Source: Taenia hydatigena (lineage: Eukaryota > Platyhelminthes > Cestoda > Cyclophyllidea > Taeniidae). From it: 64,000 nucleotides of DNA. The position numbers and the translations under genes are program-made. The notes beneath the pieces were generated by a model that saw nothing but the letters and a program-made list of their open reading frames with translations, made no database searches and was not told the origin of the DNA. The stretch lies in assembly GCA_036345935.2 (NCBI GenBank), contig JADWOT020000008.1:10267554-10331553 (forward strand), written 5' to 3'. Positions 23,466 to 34,380 of this stretch are shown here, piece after piece (position 1 is the first letter of the stretch; each line of letters begins with the position of its first letter).

Positions 23466-26400
23466 CCAGGCAGCCAATGGCAATTCTGGCTGATGAGAAA
23501 AATAGGTTCGATGCATGCTTCAAGGCTTGGACAGGCAATGCTGCCGCCTCGTTCTCTTTCTCTATTAGTGAGCTTTGTTTACTCAGAACAATGGGATTGT
23601 TGTTGTCTAGCTACGCGCTGAGTCCTTAAATAGCAAGGACCGGTTTGAAGTACTGGGCAAATGCCACTTACGTGGTAGCGATTGTTCCGGGGTATCCTTA
23701 CTTTGCCAAAATGTAAATGCTACAGTAGTGAAGCTCATTTAATAGTATAATGGGTCATCTTTTTGGCGTCTATTGACATCAATAATCAAATTCGATTAAT
23801 AAGTTGCAGTGTCAAGCCGTCATATGTCCAGTTAATTCACTTTCACCATTTCGGGTATTCCTTTGAGGTTTGACTTTGAATGTCTCGTTTGTTTTACTAT
23901 GTTGCAGTGTAGTGCGTTTGCAGCTGGGAAAACTGAAATAACAAACCAAGAGTATACATAATGAAAGAGCTTGATGAGTTAGGTTAATGAGATTACACCA
24001 CAACTCCATTTGCTTCACTTGTCCATTCAATCACGCGGGTCTCTTTAGCTTCCTGAGATAGTATGTTCACACTGATGACATGGATTTAGTTCATCCTGAC
24101 TTATCAACGGGGCGAAAGTTTTAAGACATCTAGCCTTTGTCCTTTTAAGCACTCAATATTCTTGACGAGCCTTACAGACTGCCCCATTTGCCGCCAGACG
24201 CCACTTTTACACACCATTGAACAATAACTAACAAATCCGTAAATACCTGCCTTCAGGTCGCTTGCCGCTAAGCCATGGACAAGGCGGCTTGGAAGTGCAC
24301 CAGACGACCGCTTGCCGTTGAAACTGTGCTGTGGTGCGAGGCGTGTGTACGGCCGCGAGGGCAGAGCGGCCGGTGAATCACCCGATAGTGTTGCCCGACC
24401 ATGGGAGCAAAATCATGCTGGTCGTGCTTCCTACACATCCGCACTAGTTCATAAACATCGGAAATGGGAAGAGGGCTGCAAGGCATGTACTATTTCGGCC
24501 GAAAAAGTAACGGTTTAGGCAGGCGAGACGGCGCGATTATTTCATCAATACGATCCCTCCCACAGTTATTTAGCGTAAAAGTGCATCGATTTGTGAGATT
24601 TTTTGAATTCCTGGATTGGGGAAATCTTTTGTACGCTTCTGAATAGTGCACTCTTATTGTCACCTTTTAAGTCCCTCAAAGAAAGTAGGTCGAACTTATG
24701 TCGAAGGAAAAATATGATATGAATGTTGTGACGATGAAGCTCCATGAGGCATGGTCTACTCGAAACCTGATGTCAATGTACGCACCAAGCATCACCTAAT
24801 AGAAGTGTGTGCCCAACACCTTAAGCTTTGTCAACCCAGCATCCCCTTATGGAGGAACTTCCACTAATACACCAATGCGGCAACTACACTGTGGACGCAA
24901 CCTTCAGACTGGTTCACCGCCACTTCTTTCAAAGTACGACCTTATTTACCAAGTTCGCGTCCATTTTAGAGGAAGCAAGTACGATGTATGCTCGACAAAT
25001 AATGGAGCATACTGATTGAAGAAGAAATGCCAAGTGAAGACGGGGAAGTTCAAAGTAAATTCTTTCGAAGCATTTCGTTATGTTACGGATAGAACTCAGG
25101 GATCAACGATGTGGAATATTTTCAATGAGGTGGACACAGGAAGTAGACGCGCCATTGGCATAGGTTACAGTCCTAAAGTAAAGGCTAATTGAAGTGTTGC
25201 TCATCGCGGTTACTTGCATTAATAAGTCATGAAGCACTTCAAACGAAGGTACCGAGGTGGAGTGTGGGTATTCTTTCCAACGCCAAAAGCATTTTTGTGT
25301 GCAAAGTTTGGGGGGCGTAAACTCGCAACCCTTGCTGCGGCAATAAGCGAGGCATAGTGAGGTGTTTTAGTGCTCTAGACATTCAAATTTCTAGTGAGTG
25401 ACCCCATTTCACGCATACAAATGCCAGAAACCACCTTAAAAAGGCGTTTTGTTTTGCTCACAAGCCGTAGTACCTGTTCAATCACATCAGATGTGGAACA
25501 CGTGGGTCTGCCGGTGTCTAGCCCACCGGACCTATCTCTATCCCTGAGATCACCGCGACATCTGTTCAGCATGCACATTACGGGTACGACAAGGAGCGCG
25601 CGTGCGCCTGGCCAAGGTCGTTGCGTGCTCATTGGCCATTCTTAGTCTGCGATTCCGTAAATTACTTTGTTGACTCACCACCGGATTCTAAGTCTGCCTG
25701 CTGTTTAATTGACCATTCACATCTGACTACAATCCAACAGCCTTGTCTGGTAGTATTCAAAACAGTGAGAACAACTTTGACGTTGAGGGAAGTGAGCATA
25801 GCGACTTGTGCATATTTCAGATCCTGAATTAAGAAAGTTCAATGCATGACAGCATACTGAACCATAGAGAAATCAGTTGATTATGCCAAAGGCACGGTAA
25901 ATATAGTATTTAAAAAATAATGTCCACATAAATGCAACACTTGGAAGCCGAGTCTGAAGACCCCAAAGTGCCGATGATTCCATCAATAAAATTATCATCA
26001 GCTTAAAATTGCATCTTTTTGTGTTTACAGATAAGAAGAGGAAGGTTAAAATGACGGAATTTCCGGGATCCACAGAACTTCAGTCTCCAGACGGAGTGAC
26101 CTTTGTCTAGCATTCTGGTCCCATTCTACTGACACTATGAACAAAATCCATCTAAAGCTGCATGCAAAGACAGTTGAGTGCCTGTATGCTTCAATCTCTG
26201 GTAAGAGTAGGTACCGTGAAGATCGCCGGCATCTCAAATGAACTGAATGGATGCCTGTCAGAAATTATGAAATGTAGTAGACTGTCGAATACCCAAAGAT
26301 ATGGCGCGATAATTGGAACCTTGGTTCCGAAGGCAAGGTGTGCATGCTAGAGAGCTTATGAGGCATCCAGTTATTCATTGAAATGGAGGCAGACGTGAGG

Positions 26401-27594
26401 AGTAGAGTGCTCACCATTGTTCCACTCCACCGGCAAGCAAGAAATCACGGATTCACAATCTTCTACAAACATCGGTTCGCCGTTTTAATCACCTTTGTTC
26501 AGGGAGGACAAGATCAGAACTTCATTAACCACCAAACTCCAGATAATAATATCATGCTAATATATGATGAATTCGACTAATTTCTTTTGCATACAACAAT
26601 GCCTGCGCACGGTTTGAGGGACATGAAAGCCAATAACGCAAAACAATACAATAAATCTTTCAAATAGGTATGTCTTCTGAGAAATTTATTTCGCGTTGCT
26701 CAAATTAAGTAATCTTTTGACTGAGCTGGAAAAATTCTCGAGTTGATGGAATGCACTTGTGAATGTGACTGTCTCCAAAAGTAGGGCCTTACATTGCGGG
26801 TGATCGGTGAGAGGATTACGAAAGTTGCCAACGTGCGGCTCCTAGGACGGAGCAGAGGCGATGTCTTTGACCGTGAAGGAGGTAAGGCAAGGAGAGACGC
26901 AGGGGGAAGTCGACAGTCCAAGCTACCAGGCTGGACTGAGAGGGACCGGAGCCAAAATGGTGGGAACAAAGGGGACAGAAACGCGAGCAAGCGTGATTCA
27001 CCCGCCGGTAGGCATGACTCACGACATTGGGTCACCCGGCGGAGCATGCGCTTTTGCCGCTGGGCGCGTATTTTCGTTGGGGAATAAAGTGCAAACAAAA
27101 CGGCTAGTAAGGTCAAGCATTAAGCAGCAAAAATCCAGTTGCGTAGTCCTCATTCTTTCCATGCAAAAAATTTTTAATGTCTTGTAAGGCAATCTGGCCT
27201 TTGTCCATTTTTATCCTGCAATCACAAAGTATTTTACATTTGTAGAAAGGCTTACGAATAACTTATGAATTCTAGAAACATGATTTGTCAAATGAAAAAG
27301 AAGACAATTCCAAAAAAAGTTAGTCCGTGCATTTAAACGATTACTCTGTGCCTAGAAATTTGTACTTTTTAGATTGGTTGATGAGTGAAAAAGTGGCATT
27401 TTAACTCACAAAGACCAACTACCTATTCATTTAAGTAGACAAGTGATTAAAGCAGTGGCGGGATTCGCCGAAACATGCTGCCAAAATTTTCACTCTTCAC
27501 TTAAGGCGGAATTTTGAAAGAAGTTGATCGATTACCCATGGTAGGCCCAAGTTTGTGAGCAGGACTTGGCAGTGCTGAGAAAAGGATTTGGGCG
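23466..27594. other. Intergenic region with GC-rich patches
   Basis: No gene recognised. GC-richer stretches occur at about 24250-24540 and 26790-27080; the second lies about 500 bp upstream of the 7TM gene and could be promoter-associated. Frames there (a 138-codon minus frame and 97- and 108-codon plus frames) overlap each other and consist of low-complexity Arg, Ser, Pro and Gly, so I do not call them. A stretch around 24790-25020 has two overlapping frames without family features. Confidence 0.45.
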
Positions 27595-28623
27595 ATGAAC
27601 TACACGCAATGGAATGATCTCTGTCCGCTAGACCGGACGGCCAACCGTGTGTTTTTTGCCCTGACCGTGGCGCTAAATCACTTGTTATCAATCTACGCGA
27701 TTGTTTTGAGCATATCATTTTTCATCAAAATGACAACGTTAAAAAACAACGGCACTGGAATAATACAGCGCTGGTCGTGCTGTTGTGCGATAGCAGGCAC
27801 GATACCAATTTTGGTGCAGAACTGCATCCAAATTGTGCAGAGCTCACAGCTCAATATGGGTATGGTCACTGATGCACGCCTCTTCACTTGGACTCGACCC
27901 TTTACTTTGGCCGTACAATTCCTCCGCAACTGGACCTATGTCTGCGCCGCTTGCATAGAATGCTATCTCTGCAAAGGCAAGGTTAGCCACAAAATTCTGG
28001 AGTGGCTCAGACTTACCTTCTATGCACAAGTGGTTGCAATCCTCCTCTTTAGTGGTCTCTTTTACTACATCCTCGTGAATTGGTACCCATGTCGGGCGAT
28101 AGCATGCACAGGGGACTTCGACGATTTACCAATATTATTCGTAGTCCCAGATAGGTTGGTGAACTTCGTAGGGGTATCCATAGTTCTCATGAGTACCCAC
28201 TTGCTGCCGGCATTCGTCCTCGTAATAATGAAGGTGGTGACCGTACACTATCTTCTAGCCCTGCCCGCTAGTGATAGGGGTCTAGACACGCGATGGTCCT
28301 TCGTCTCTACGCTGATCCACACAGCGGTAGCAGTGTGGGGTTTGGCTGTGGGATTGTTGGTGGGTGAAATGGCGAGTCCCTGGGTCCTGGTTTGGGCGTG
28401 GGCTAGCGTGGCGGCGCTGGCGGACACGGTGACAGTGATTTTGTTAGTGGGCGCGGCGAATAGCGAGGCGGCACTAGCGCACGCAGCCCACTCCCATCTG
28501 GTACACCTTGAAAGGCCTGCTAAGGATTTTAGAAACATTCTCCACGCCTACCTCTGCTTCTCACTGTGCGATTACTGTCTGCATATTAAAAGGATGTTTG
28601 TTTTCAGATTGTATAAACAATAA
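27595..28623 (+). CDS. Divergent seven-transmembrane, GPCR-like protein, intronless, 342 aa
   Basis: A single 342-codon frame starts at an ATG with an early N-glycosylation sequon (N2-Y-T). Seven hydrophobic segments are visible at about 18-44, 60-82, 102-126, 138-161, 187-222, 236-257 and 263-286. This matches rhodopsin-like topology, with a short outside N-terminus and a 55-residue tail. At the end of segment 3, where class A receptors have DRY or ERY, the sequence is E122-C123-Y124, so the arginine is replaced. Segment 6 lacks CWxP and segment 7 lacks NPxxY. Segment 5 has P205, and the loop between segments 4 and 5 has C166 and C171. The tail is rich in Ala and His, then Cys. Family knowledge: flatworms have expanded lineage-specific receptor families, often intronless. 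Ligand and coupling are unknown. It could also be a 7TM protein unrelated to GPCRs. Coding potential itself is very likely, given the length and hydrophobic periodicity. Confidence 0.75.
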   Translation: MNYTQWNDLCPLDRTANRVFFALTVALNHLLSIYAIVLSISFFIKMTTLKNNGTGIIQRWSCCCAIAGTIPILVQNCIQIVQSSQLNMGMVTDARLFTWTRPFTLAVQFLRNWTYVCAACIECYLCKGKVSHKILEWLRLTFYAQVVAILLFSGLFYYILVNWYPCRAIACTGDFDDLPILFVVPDRLVNFVGVSIVLMSTHLLPAFVLVIMKVVTVHYLLALPASDRGLDTRWSFVSTLIHTAVAVWGLAVGLLVGEMASPWVLVWAWASVAALADTVTVILLVGAANSEAALAHAAHSHLVHLERPAKDFRNILHAYLCFSLCDYCLHIKRMFVFRLYKQ

Positions 28624-29361
28624 TACAAGCATCTGTCGTTTCCTTTGCAAGGCTCTCAAAACAGTATCGATGGGAAGAGTCTTGATTTCTCACAACGCAT
28701 GTAAACTAACTCGCAGCAATGAGAAATGCTTGGATGGAGACTATTTGATGTGATTAAAATCTAATTATGCATCAGCACTTCCACATAAATTAAGCTTTTC
28801 AAAAAAATTCCCGTCCACGCCTGGGATAATTTATTCATGACACTTTATTCGGTAATAATTGAAACTTAACATACTACGTTAATTTTGTTCAAGAATTGTC
28901 AAGTCACTGGGCTATCTGGGCCTGGTAGCCCTCTCTGTTTCTGACTAAATGGTCCCAACGGGGGCTGTGGGTTGATCTCGAATGTAAAGTCGCACGCCCA
29001 AGGAGTCTGCGACTGATAGTTGAGCTAGGGAGTCGGTGTTGACCTTGTTTATGAAACTCATACCTTGTGAAATATGGCTAGCTTGATCATATCTTAACAT
29101 GGATAAAGCAAACTAAGCACGAAATTTGCTAAGAGTTCGAGATACCAACATCTCAGTGACCGGCTGCCGTGAAACAACAAAGGGAGCAAAGCTGCCCACC
29201 CGAAAATCCAATACTTAGAATACCGAAAAGATCAGCCCAATCACGTAGGCCAAACCCAAGCAATACACTAATGATACGGTAATACCTAAAATAATATTGC
29301 AATCATCTTAAGGAGCATCGTAAACAATAATGACAAACAACAAGGACAAAAGGAACGTGAT
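28624..29361. other. Intergenic between the 7TM gene and FCF1 (3' ends facing)
   Basis: AT-rich spacer of about 740 bp between two convergent genes. Nothing else recognisable was seen. Confidence 0.5.
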
Positions 29362-30504
29362 TTATATTTTGGGAGCACCGAGAGCCATCGGCATCTTCTC
29401 GATAGTGACCCGGTGGTTGCGAATGTACATGATCGGTACGCCAATGATCTTACGAATTCGACGTCGAAGGTCACGGTCACACGTGGCGACTATGTAACAG
29501 CGCGCCTGACACCGTTCGACCAGACAGTCGTCAGCATACGTTCCTTTGTGCTGGCAGGTCAAACGCTCTATCCGAGGATCACGAAGGATTCTGCGATGGA
29601 AAAGTCATGACAATGTTGATATGCAGAAAGGAAACCAAGACTGAAGTAAAAAATCCAGGCAATGGATTCTGGTGAGATTTATGACACTTATAATTTAAAC
29701 GGGTCAATTCGATTATAAGATTTTGGTAGAATAAAAAGCGAGTTCGGAAAGTAGGCATGATAGAGCCGAAATGGTTTAAAATAAGTCGACATTTGAATGG
29801 TTTCAATGAAATCATTAAACACTTCAATAAGATTGTGCCGAGAACGCATAACCAGTGAAATAAATCCTGAATTCAACACCAAAATTATTGGAAGTTTCCG
29901 GAAATCAACTAAATCCAGAAAAGCGCCCAGCAGACTGCTGTGTAATACACCTGACAACACTTAACACTCCCCCGAACTGGTGAGTTTGTAGTAAAATGAA
30001 TAAAATGTTATCTTGACTTAGGAAAAATTGAATGAACCAACCAAAACCTACCTTAAGGCGACCCGATATCTTTCAGACATCTTCTCAATTTCACCCATAA
30101 CACAATCTGTTACGTAGAGGAAGCCTATGAGCAAAAGGACAAATAAATACGAATGCAGAGCTCACACTTCGCTAATAAGCAGTCCATTATGGAATTGAAC
30201 AAATCAAGTCTGTTTTTGATGCTGAAGTTCACATAGTTTGTGTCAAGGAGAATGTGGTAGGGAGGACCTAGAGCCTCATTGTATGAGTCTCGTAAGCAGG
30301 AGACGAGCTCGCTTCGATTTTTAACCACCATACGAGTGGCCGCCTTGGCAACCTTCTTGGCATCTCGCAACTTATCACGATCAAGTTTTTTGCTGATATG
30401 GAAGCATTAAAAGAGGTTAAAAAGGCAACCTACATTCTTGTATCCTTTAAGTTGAGCGTTTTCTTCATCACTGCGAATTTGCGCGTTCGCTTTCGCTTAC
30501 CCAT
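29362..30504 (-). CDS. FCF1: rRNA-processing PIN-domain protein FCF1/UTP24, 4 exons, 199 aa
   Basis: Minus-strand exons are 30504-30434, 30392-30166, 30124-30052 and 29590-29362. Phases match at every join and the total is exactly 200 codons, against 198 residues in human FCF1. The basic N-terminus ([15 protein letters not shown]) is typical. The PIN core follows with [11 protein letters not shown] (D74 is the first metal-binding acidic residue), [39 protein letters not shown], then [13 protein letters not shown] and [12 protein letters not shown], ending PIMYIRNHR and LGAPKI. Role, from the family: the nuclease of the nucleolar small-subunit processome that makes early cuts in pre-rRNA. Residues about 45-64, just before the PIN domain, are more diverged than the rest. 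Introns are 41, 41 and 461 bp. The start is 505 bp from the COPS9 start on the opposite strand, so the two probably share a bidirectional promoter region. Confidence 0.96.
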
Positions 30505-31009
30505 TTCGATCTCATAACCTGATGGAACAACATGAAGGAAGAATAAGACATTCCCACATATGAGCAGCAAAATAGACATAAGAGGATAACCATTACTCCA
30601 GAGAACAGATCATCGTGGGTTACAAAAAAAGTAGGTCGACACTGCCACATGTAGTGCTGCGGTTGTAAACAGCTTTTGGGGAAATCACCAAAGTGTGACG
30701 TACATTAAACGAAAAGTAAAGTCAAACCGACTAAAAAACCCCAAGGAATGATAGGATATTTAACACCGAAGCAAAAGTGAGAAGTGCGGTAGAAGTACCT
30801 ACTTGGGTTAACTGAGTCGACCCACGTCAGGCTTGAAGGCTAAGTTGAGGGGAGATGCCATTTTGTTACTCAAAATACGATAATTCAAATAGCGACGAAT
30901 TTAATTATACCCATTAGCTTAACACAAGGAATTAGTGCATTAAAAATTATTTAGTGTTTTGCCATGCATTTATTTGTGGCGGCATTTAGAAACGTTGTGC
31001 TTTGATGGG
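30505..31009. promoter_or_regulatory. Shared upstream region of FCF1 (minus) and COPS9 (plus)
   Basis: This 505-bp interval separates the start codons of two head-to-head housekeeping genes, so both promoters must lie in or next to it. A pyrimidine-containing tract ending TTTAG at 30988-30989, just upstream of the COPS9 start, could be a 5' UTR or trans-splice acceptor. No canonical TATA box was identified. Confidence 0.45.
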
Positions 31010-31493
31010 ATGAAGCCGTACGACGAGGGCGTGGATTACGGAACGGCTCCTGGGATAGATGATGTAAATCTGATTCTTTGGTTCGTCAATTTTATGCATC
31101 TAGGAAGGGATACAGGCACGCTTTGAGTCTGATGGCCTAGATGGTCCGTGGGATTTCATGAATGGTGCGTGTTTATTATTTCAAGATTGCTTCTGTAAAT
31201 AGGTATGAGCCAATGGAATGAGTGGCTTTTATTATTACATGGCATGCCTTTAGCAAAAATTTGATGCATTCCATGAATTTTGGAGGCGCTTTTGTTAGGA
31301 CTCAGGTTCCCTTGTGCACCACTCCTGAGGAAAGGTATTTTAGTCAGCTCTTGCACTTAACAGCTACACCTCAAACTTAACTTCTTTAACTATTCGACGT
31401 TATATTTCGTTTCAAGATGTGTGCACTTTGGCCTTTTTTGTTGAATTTTTAGATTTCGGCTATGACCCCTTTGATGATGAGGATCTCGAATGA
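31010..31493 (+). CDS. COPS9: COP9 signalosome acidic subunit COPS9/CSNAP, 3 exons, 51 aa
   Basis: Exons 31010-31063, 31104-31164 and 31453-31493 give 51 residues (human 57). The first intron is 40 bp, the second 288 bp; both have GT-AG borders and matching phases. The protein begins MKPYDEGVDYG and ends WDFMNDFGYDPFDDEDLE. The MKP start and the aromatic-acidic tail, with F and D alternating around NDF, are the hallmark of CSNAP, whose C-terminus docks into the COP9 signalosome (the CSN3-CSN5-CSN6 area). Role, from the family: the ninth, smallest subunit, tuning the complex that removes NEDD8 from cullin ligases. An AATAAA overlaps the stop codon (31493-31498), suggesting a very short 3' UTR. 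Another ATG five bases upstream reads ATGGGATGA and terminates on the start codon itself. Confidence 0.9.
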
Positions 31494-31883
31494 ATAAATG
31501 CATTTTCACTGCTTTGAGATGTGATAATTGAGTCTGTACTGTAAAATATACCAGTTTTGAATAGTCGACTTCCCATCCCTAACCTCAGCTGCTTGAATTG
31601 AAATTGCTCCGCTTACCCCCTCATGCCACTGTGGCTAATATTTGGTCATTAATGGTAGGCTTGGTCTGTTAGCATTTCGTTCGATAAATACTTCATGGAT
31701 GTTAGTAAGTTTCATTTCTCAGTGACAATGTTGTTTTGTGAATACACCAAGGTCTTGCTTAACCATTCGTATAATAATGGACAAATAGGGGGCTCGAGGG
31801 TACCATCATGGGTGGAATATGTATTCAAATCGCAGCATGTTGCACTGCGACGAGTTTTTGCCATCGTTGTGGCAGCCATTATT

Positions 31884-31919
31884 GTAAGTACCTTCGTCAG
31901 CGGATTGTCTACTTTTCAG
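31884..31919 (+). other. 36-bp intron in the 5' leader of the GatA gene
   Basis: GTAAGT at 31884 and TTTTCAG ending at 31919 delimit a 36-bp candidate intron directly before the GatA start codon. Because 36 is divisible by three, removing it leaves an upstream frame in register with GatA that is open back to an in-frame TAG at 31786. ATGs at 31819 and 31837 could then add up to about 38 or 32 residues' worth of sequence minus the intron. I favour a 5' UTR intron, because the residues after 31933 already align with the normal family N-terminus. Confidence 0.5.
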
Positions 31920-31932
31920 CTGTCAAAGATCA

Positions 31933-33813
31933 ATGAAAGTGGGAACTTTAGAACGCCTACAGAGAGCAATGGTAACAGGGAAATTGGATGCGGGTTATCT
32001 TTGCCGTTTCCTGCTAAATAGAATCGAAATAGATAGATCTGCTAGTTTAAAAGGCCAGCCAACATCTGGTCTTGCTTTACCCGCTACCAATTCTGTCATC
32101 AGTCACTTGGCAGGGGTTATCCCGCTTTCTTCTTCCGGACTTCTGAGCGGTATACCCTTCTTAGCGAAAGATAACTTCTGCGTTAAGGACCTAGGCTCCA
32201 CCACATGTGCGTCCAAGGCTCTGCACAACTACTCATCACCGTTTAACGCATCAGTGAGTTGTTACCGTACTTTATGAACCTCACACTCTCTTCAGATACC
32301 ATTGTCCGGCTCTCATCACTGTAGGTTGTTCAGGCTCTGATAGATGCCGGCGCTTACTGCTTGGGTAAAACTAATATGGATGAATTTGCAATGGGCTCGG
32401 GATCAACTGACAATACATTACACGGGCCCGTGGTGAATCCATGGTCGCCCTCCTCATCTGACGACCCTTGCATTGCGGGCGGTAGCTCCGGGGGCAGTGC
32501 AGCAGCGGTGGCTGCCGGTCTTGTGCCCTTCGCTCTCGCTTCCGACACGGGCGGGTCGGTGCGGAACCCGGCGGCTCTATGCGGCGTTGTCGGCCTCAAA
32601 CCCACTTACGGACTGGCATCGCGTCAGGGAATGATCCCGCTTGCCAATATCATAGACTGCCCATCTATTACGGCTACTCGAGTTGCGGATGTCAAAACGG
32701 TGCTTGCCACGTGGGTCCAACTGGGCAGTGCGGCTAGATGCGGGGACGCCACTCTAGCCACTATCCGACCACCTCTTCTCCCTAATCCATTTCGCATTGG
32801 CATCCCCAAGGAGTACTACGTACCCGGGATGGCTCCAGAGGTGGTGGAGGTTTGGGATCAGGTGGCATCGTGGCTAGCAGATGATTTCAAGTTATCTGTC
32901 GAGTCTGTGAGTCTCCCTCATACACCCACTGCCACCGCGGTCTACTCTGTCCTATGCTCGGTAGAGGTAGCATCCAACATGGCACGGTAATTGGCTGCAA
33001 AGTCATCATTCCGTAATAGTAAGTCAAAACAGAGTGTAACACTACTATGCATACGCAGTTACGACGGCCTTCGATATGGTCTGCGGGCAGAACCCACCCC
33101 GGATATGCGAGAAGCACTGACTCAACTGAATTTGGACACCTCGGATGGACTGGCGGCGGGGTCCCGACAGCTAGGCTTTGGAGAGGAGGTACGCAACCGT
33201 ATACTGGCTGGGAACTTTTTCCTTCTTCGTGGACAAAGACATCGGCATCTGGACGCTGCTCGGCGGCTCTGGCGTCTTATCAAAAACGACTACTTGGAAG
33301 TTAGTTTTCAATCTTTATTAAAGCACAATGATACGAGGCTGAAACCTGCTTAATTTAACGTATACAGGGTTAGAGAAGTGAATGCGCTGCGTACTTACAA
33401 GCAGGCACATTTTATAATGCGTTTACGCGCTGGCCCTAGAGCAAGTAATCCAAATGCGCCGAGTACACAGTTCGACGAGATGACCCATCATCTTCCAGGT
33501 CTTCACTAAAGTGGACTTCCTGTTAGCTCCAGTGACTCTACGCCCAGCGCCTAATCTACGCGAGTTTTGCCAGCTGGATAGTCGTTCTCGAATAGCCCGA
33601 GAGGACCCCTGCACAGTTGGAGTCAACCTAGCAGGTCTTCCAGCAATCAGCATCCCAATTAAACTGAGTAATTCGAAGAGACTCCCAATAGGACTGCAGC
33701 TCATCGGCCCTCCATGGTCTGAGAAGGACCTAATTTCACTTGCGGGGCGCATCGAAGAAGAAGCGGATTTTCCTCTACTTGTGGATATACCCTCTCTCTT
33801 AGATATCGAATAG
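31933..33813 (+). CDS. QRSL1: Glutamyl-tRNA(Gln) amidotransferase subunit A, mitochondrial (GatA/QRSL1), 4 exons, 512 aa
   Basis: Exons are 31933-32253, 32325-32986, 33059-33299 and 33499-33813. All borders are GT-AG, phases match, and the total is 513 codons; the human protein is of similar size. The amidase-signature triad is present: K79 in IPFLAKDNF, cis-Ser S161 in GGSSGGSAAAV and S185 in SDTGGSVRNPA. Other family landmarks are GKTNMDEFAMGSGST, GLKPTYGLASRQGMIP, GIPKEY, EVASNMARYDGLRYG, GNFFLL, NLAGLPAISIP and PIGLQLIG. Role, from the family: with GatB and GatC it releases ammonia from glutamine and converts mischarged Glu-tRNA(Gln) to Gln-tRNA(Gln) in mitochondria. The protein starts with the family-type KVGTLERLQRAM helix and no obvious long transit peptide. 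Introns are 71, 72 and 199 bp. A poly(A) signal AATAAA lies at 33844-33849. The gene is tail to tail with SPT4. Confidence 0.96.
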
Positions 33814-34026
33814 CACCCGAAGGATTAAAGTTTCCACTCACAAAATAAAAATTATTTCGACAAACGAGTTTTATTCGATAACATATGTACAAACATCGAG
33901 GTATACCAACAGTGAGGTTCTCATTTAGAATAAAACCGTGTTATGAGCACCAGGGATGAATATCAGTGGAATGTTTGGTAGAGTCAAATGCAAGTTACGC
34001 ATTGGTATTTTGATGGCAGGAGGCAC
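33814..34026. terminator. Shared 3' end region of GatA (plus) and SPT4 (minus)
   Basis: Only 213 bp separate the two stop codons. AATAAA for the plus strand lies at 33844-33849, and the minus-strand AATAAA (TTTATT on plus) lies at 33870-33875. If both are used, the two transcripts end within a few tens of bases of each other and may overlap. Confidence 0.55.
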
Positions 34027-34380
34027 TTACGTTTTGCTCCTATCGCGTGACTGATATTCGAGGCCCCTGCTTCTGAGGTGATCTATTCTGCTCTTTGATA
34101 GCTTTCCAGAGACACTCATTGCATAAACTCCCGGCGTTAACTTGTCTATCCTCAACCATCGTGCAACCCAGCTCTCAGGGGGATTCATCATCGCGACCAT
34201 TCCGTCGAAGTTGTTCGAGGTGCACTCATAAACAGACTCTCGGTCTCCTTGAAGGTTTAGGTAGTCCTCACAGTTTTCACAGCCATTCATTTCAAATTGA
34301 GACATCGTTTTGATAAGTCCACACAATAAACAAGCTCGTAGGTGACGCAAGTCCGCGGGCACTATATGTTGCATGTCCAT
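34027..34380 (-). CDS. SUPT4H1: Transcription elongation factor SPT4, single exon, 117 aa
   Basis: The single minus-strand frame has 117 residues, the same length as human SPT4. The start is DLRHLRACLLCGLIKT, with a four-cysteine zinc site C17-x2-C20 and C34-x2-C37 (CLLC, CENC). It continues with YECTSNNFDGMVAMMNP, SWVARW and PGVYAMSVSGKL, and ends in a basic RSRGLEYQSRD tail. Role, from the family: forms the DSIF complex with SPT5 on RNA polymerase II and controls pausing and processivity in the nucleus. A second in-frame ATG two codons downstream (34374) is also possible. No intron is needed. Confidence 0.97.
   Translation of the reverse strand: MDMQHIVPADLRHLRACLLCGLIKTMSQFEMNGCENCEDYLNLQGDRESVYECTSNNFDGMVAMMNPPESWVARWLRIDKLTPGVYAMSVSGKLSKSRIDHLRSRGLEYQSRDRSKT

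Noticed and set aside
23130..23629. Cluster of overlapping frames including a 128-codon minus frame
   Set aside because: Produced by the CA/CG-alternating tract; the translations are repeats of Cys, Arg, Val, Ala and His.
26700..27187. 138-codon minus frame with overlapping plus frames of 97 and 108 codons
   Set aside because: Mutually overlapping, low-complexity translations in a GC-rich patch, with no domain or splice support.
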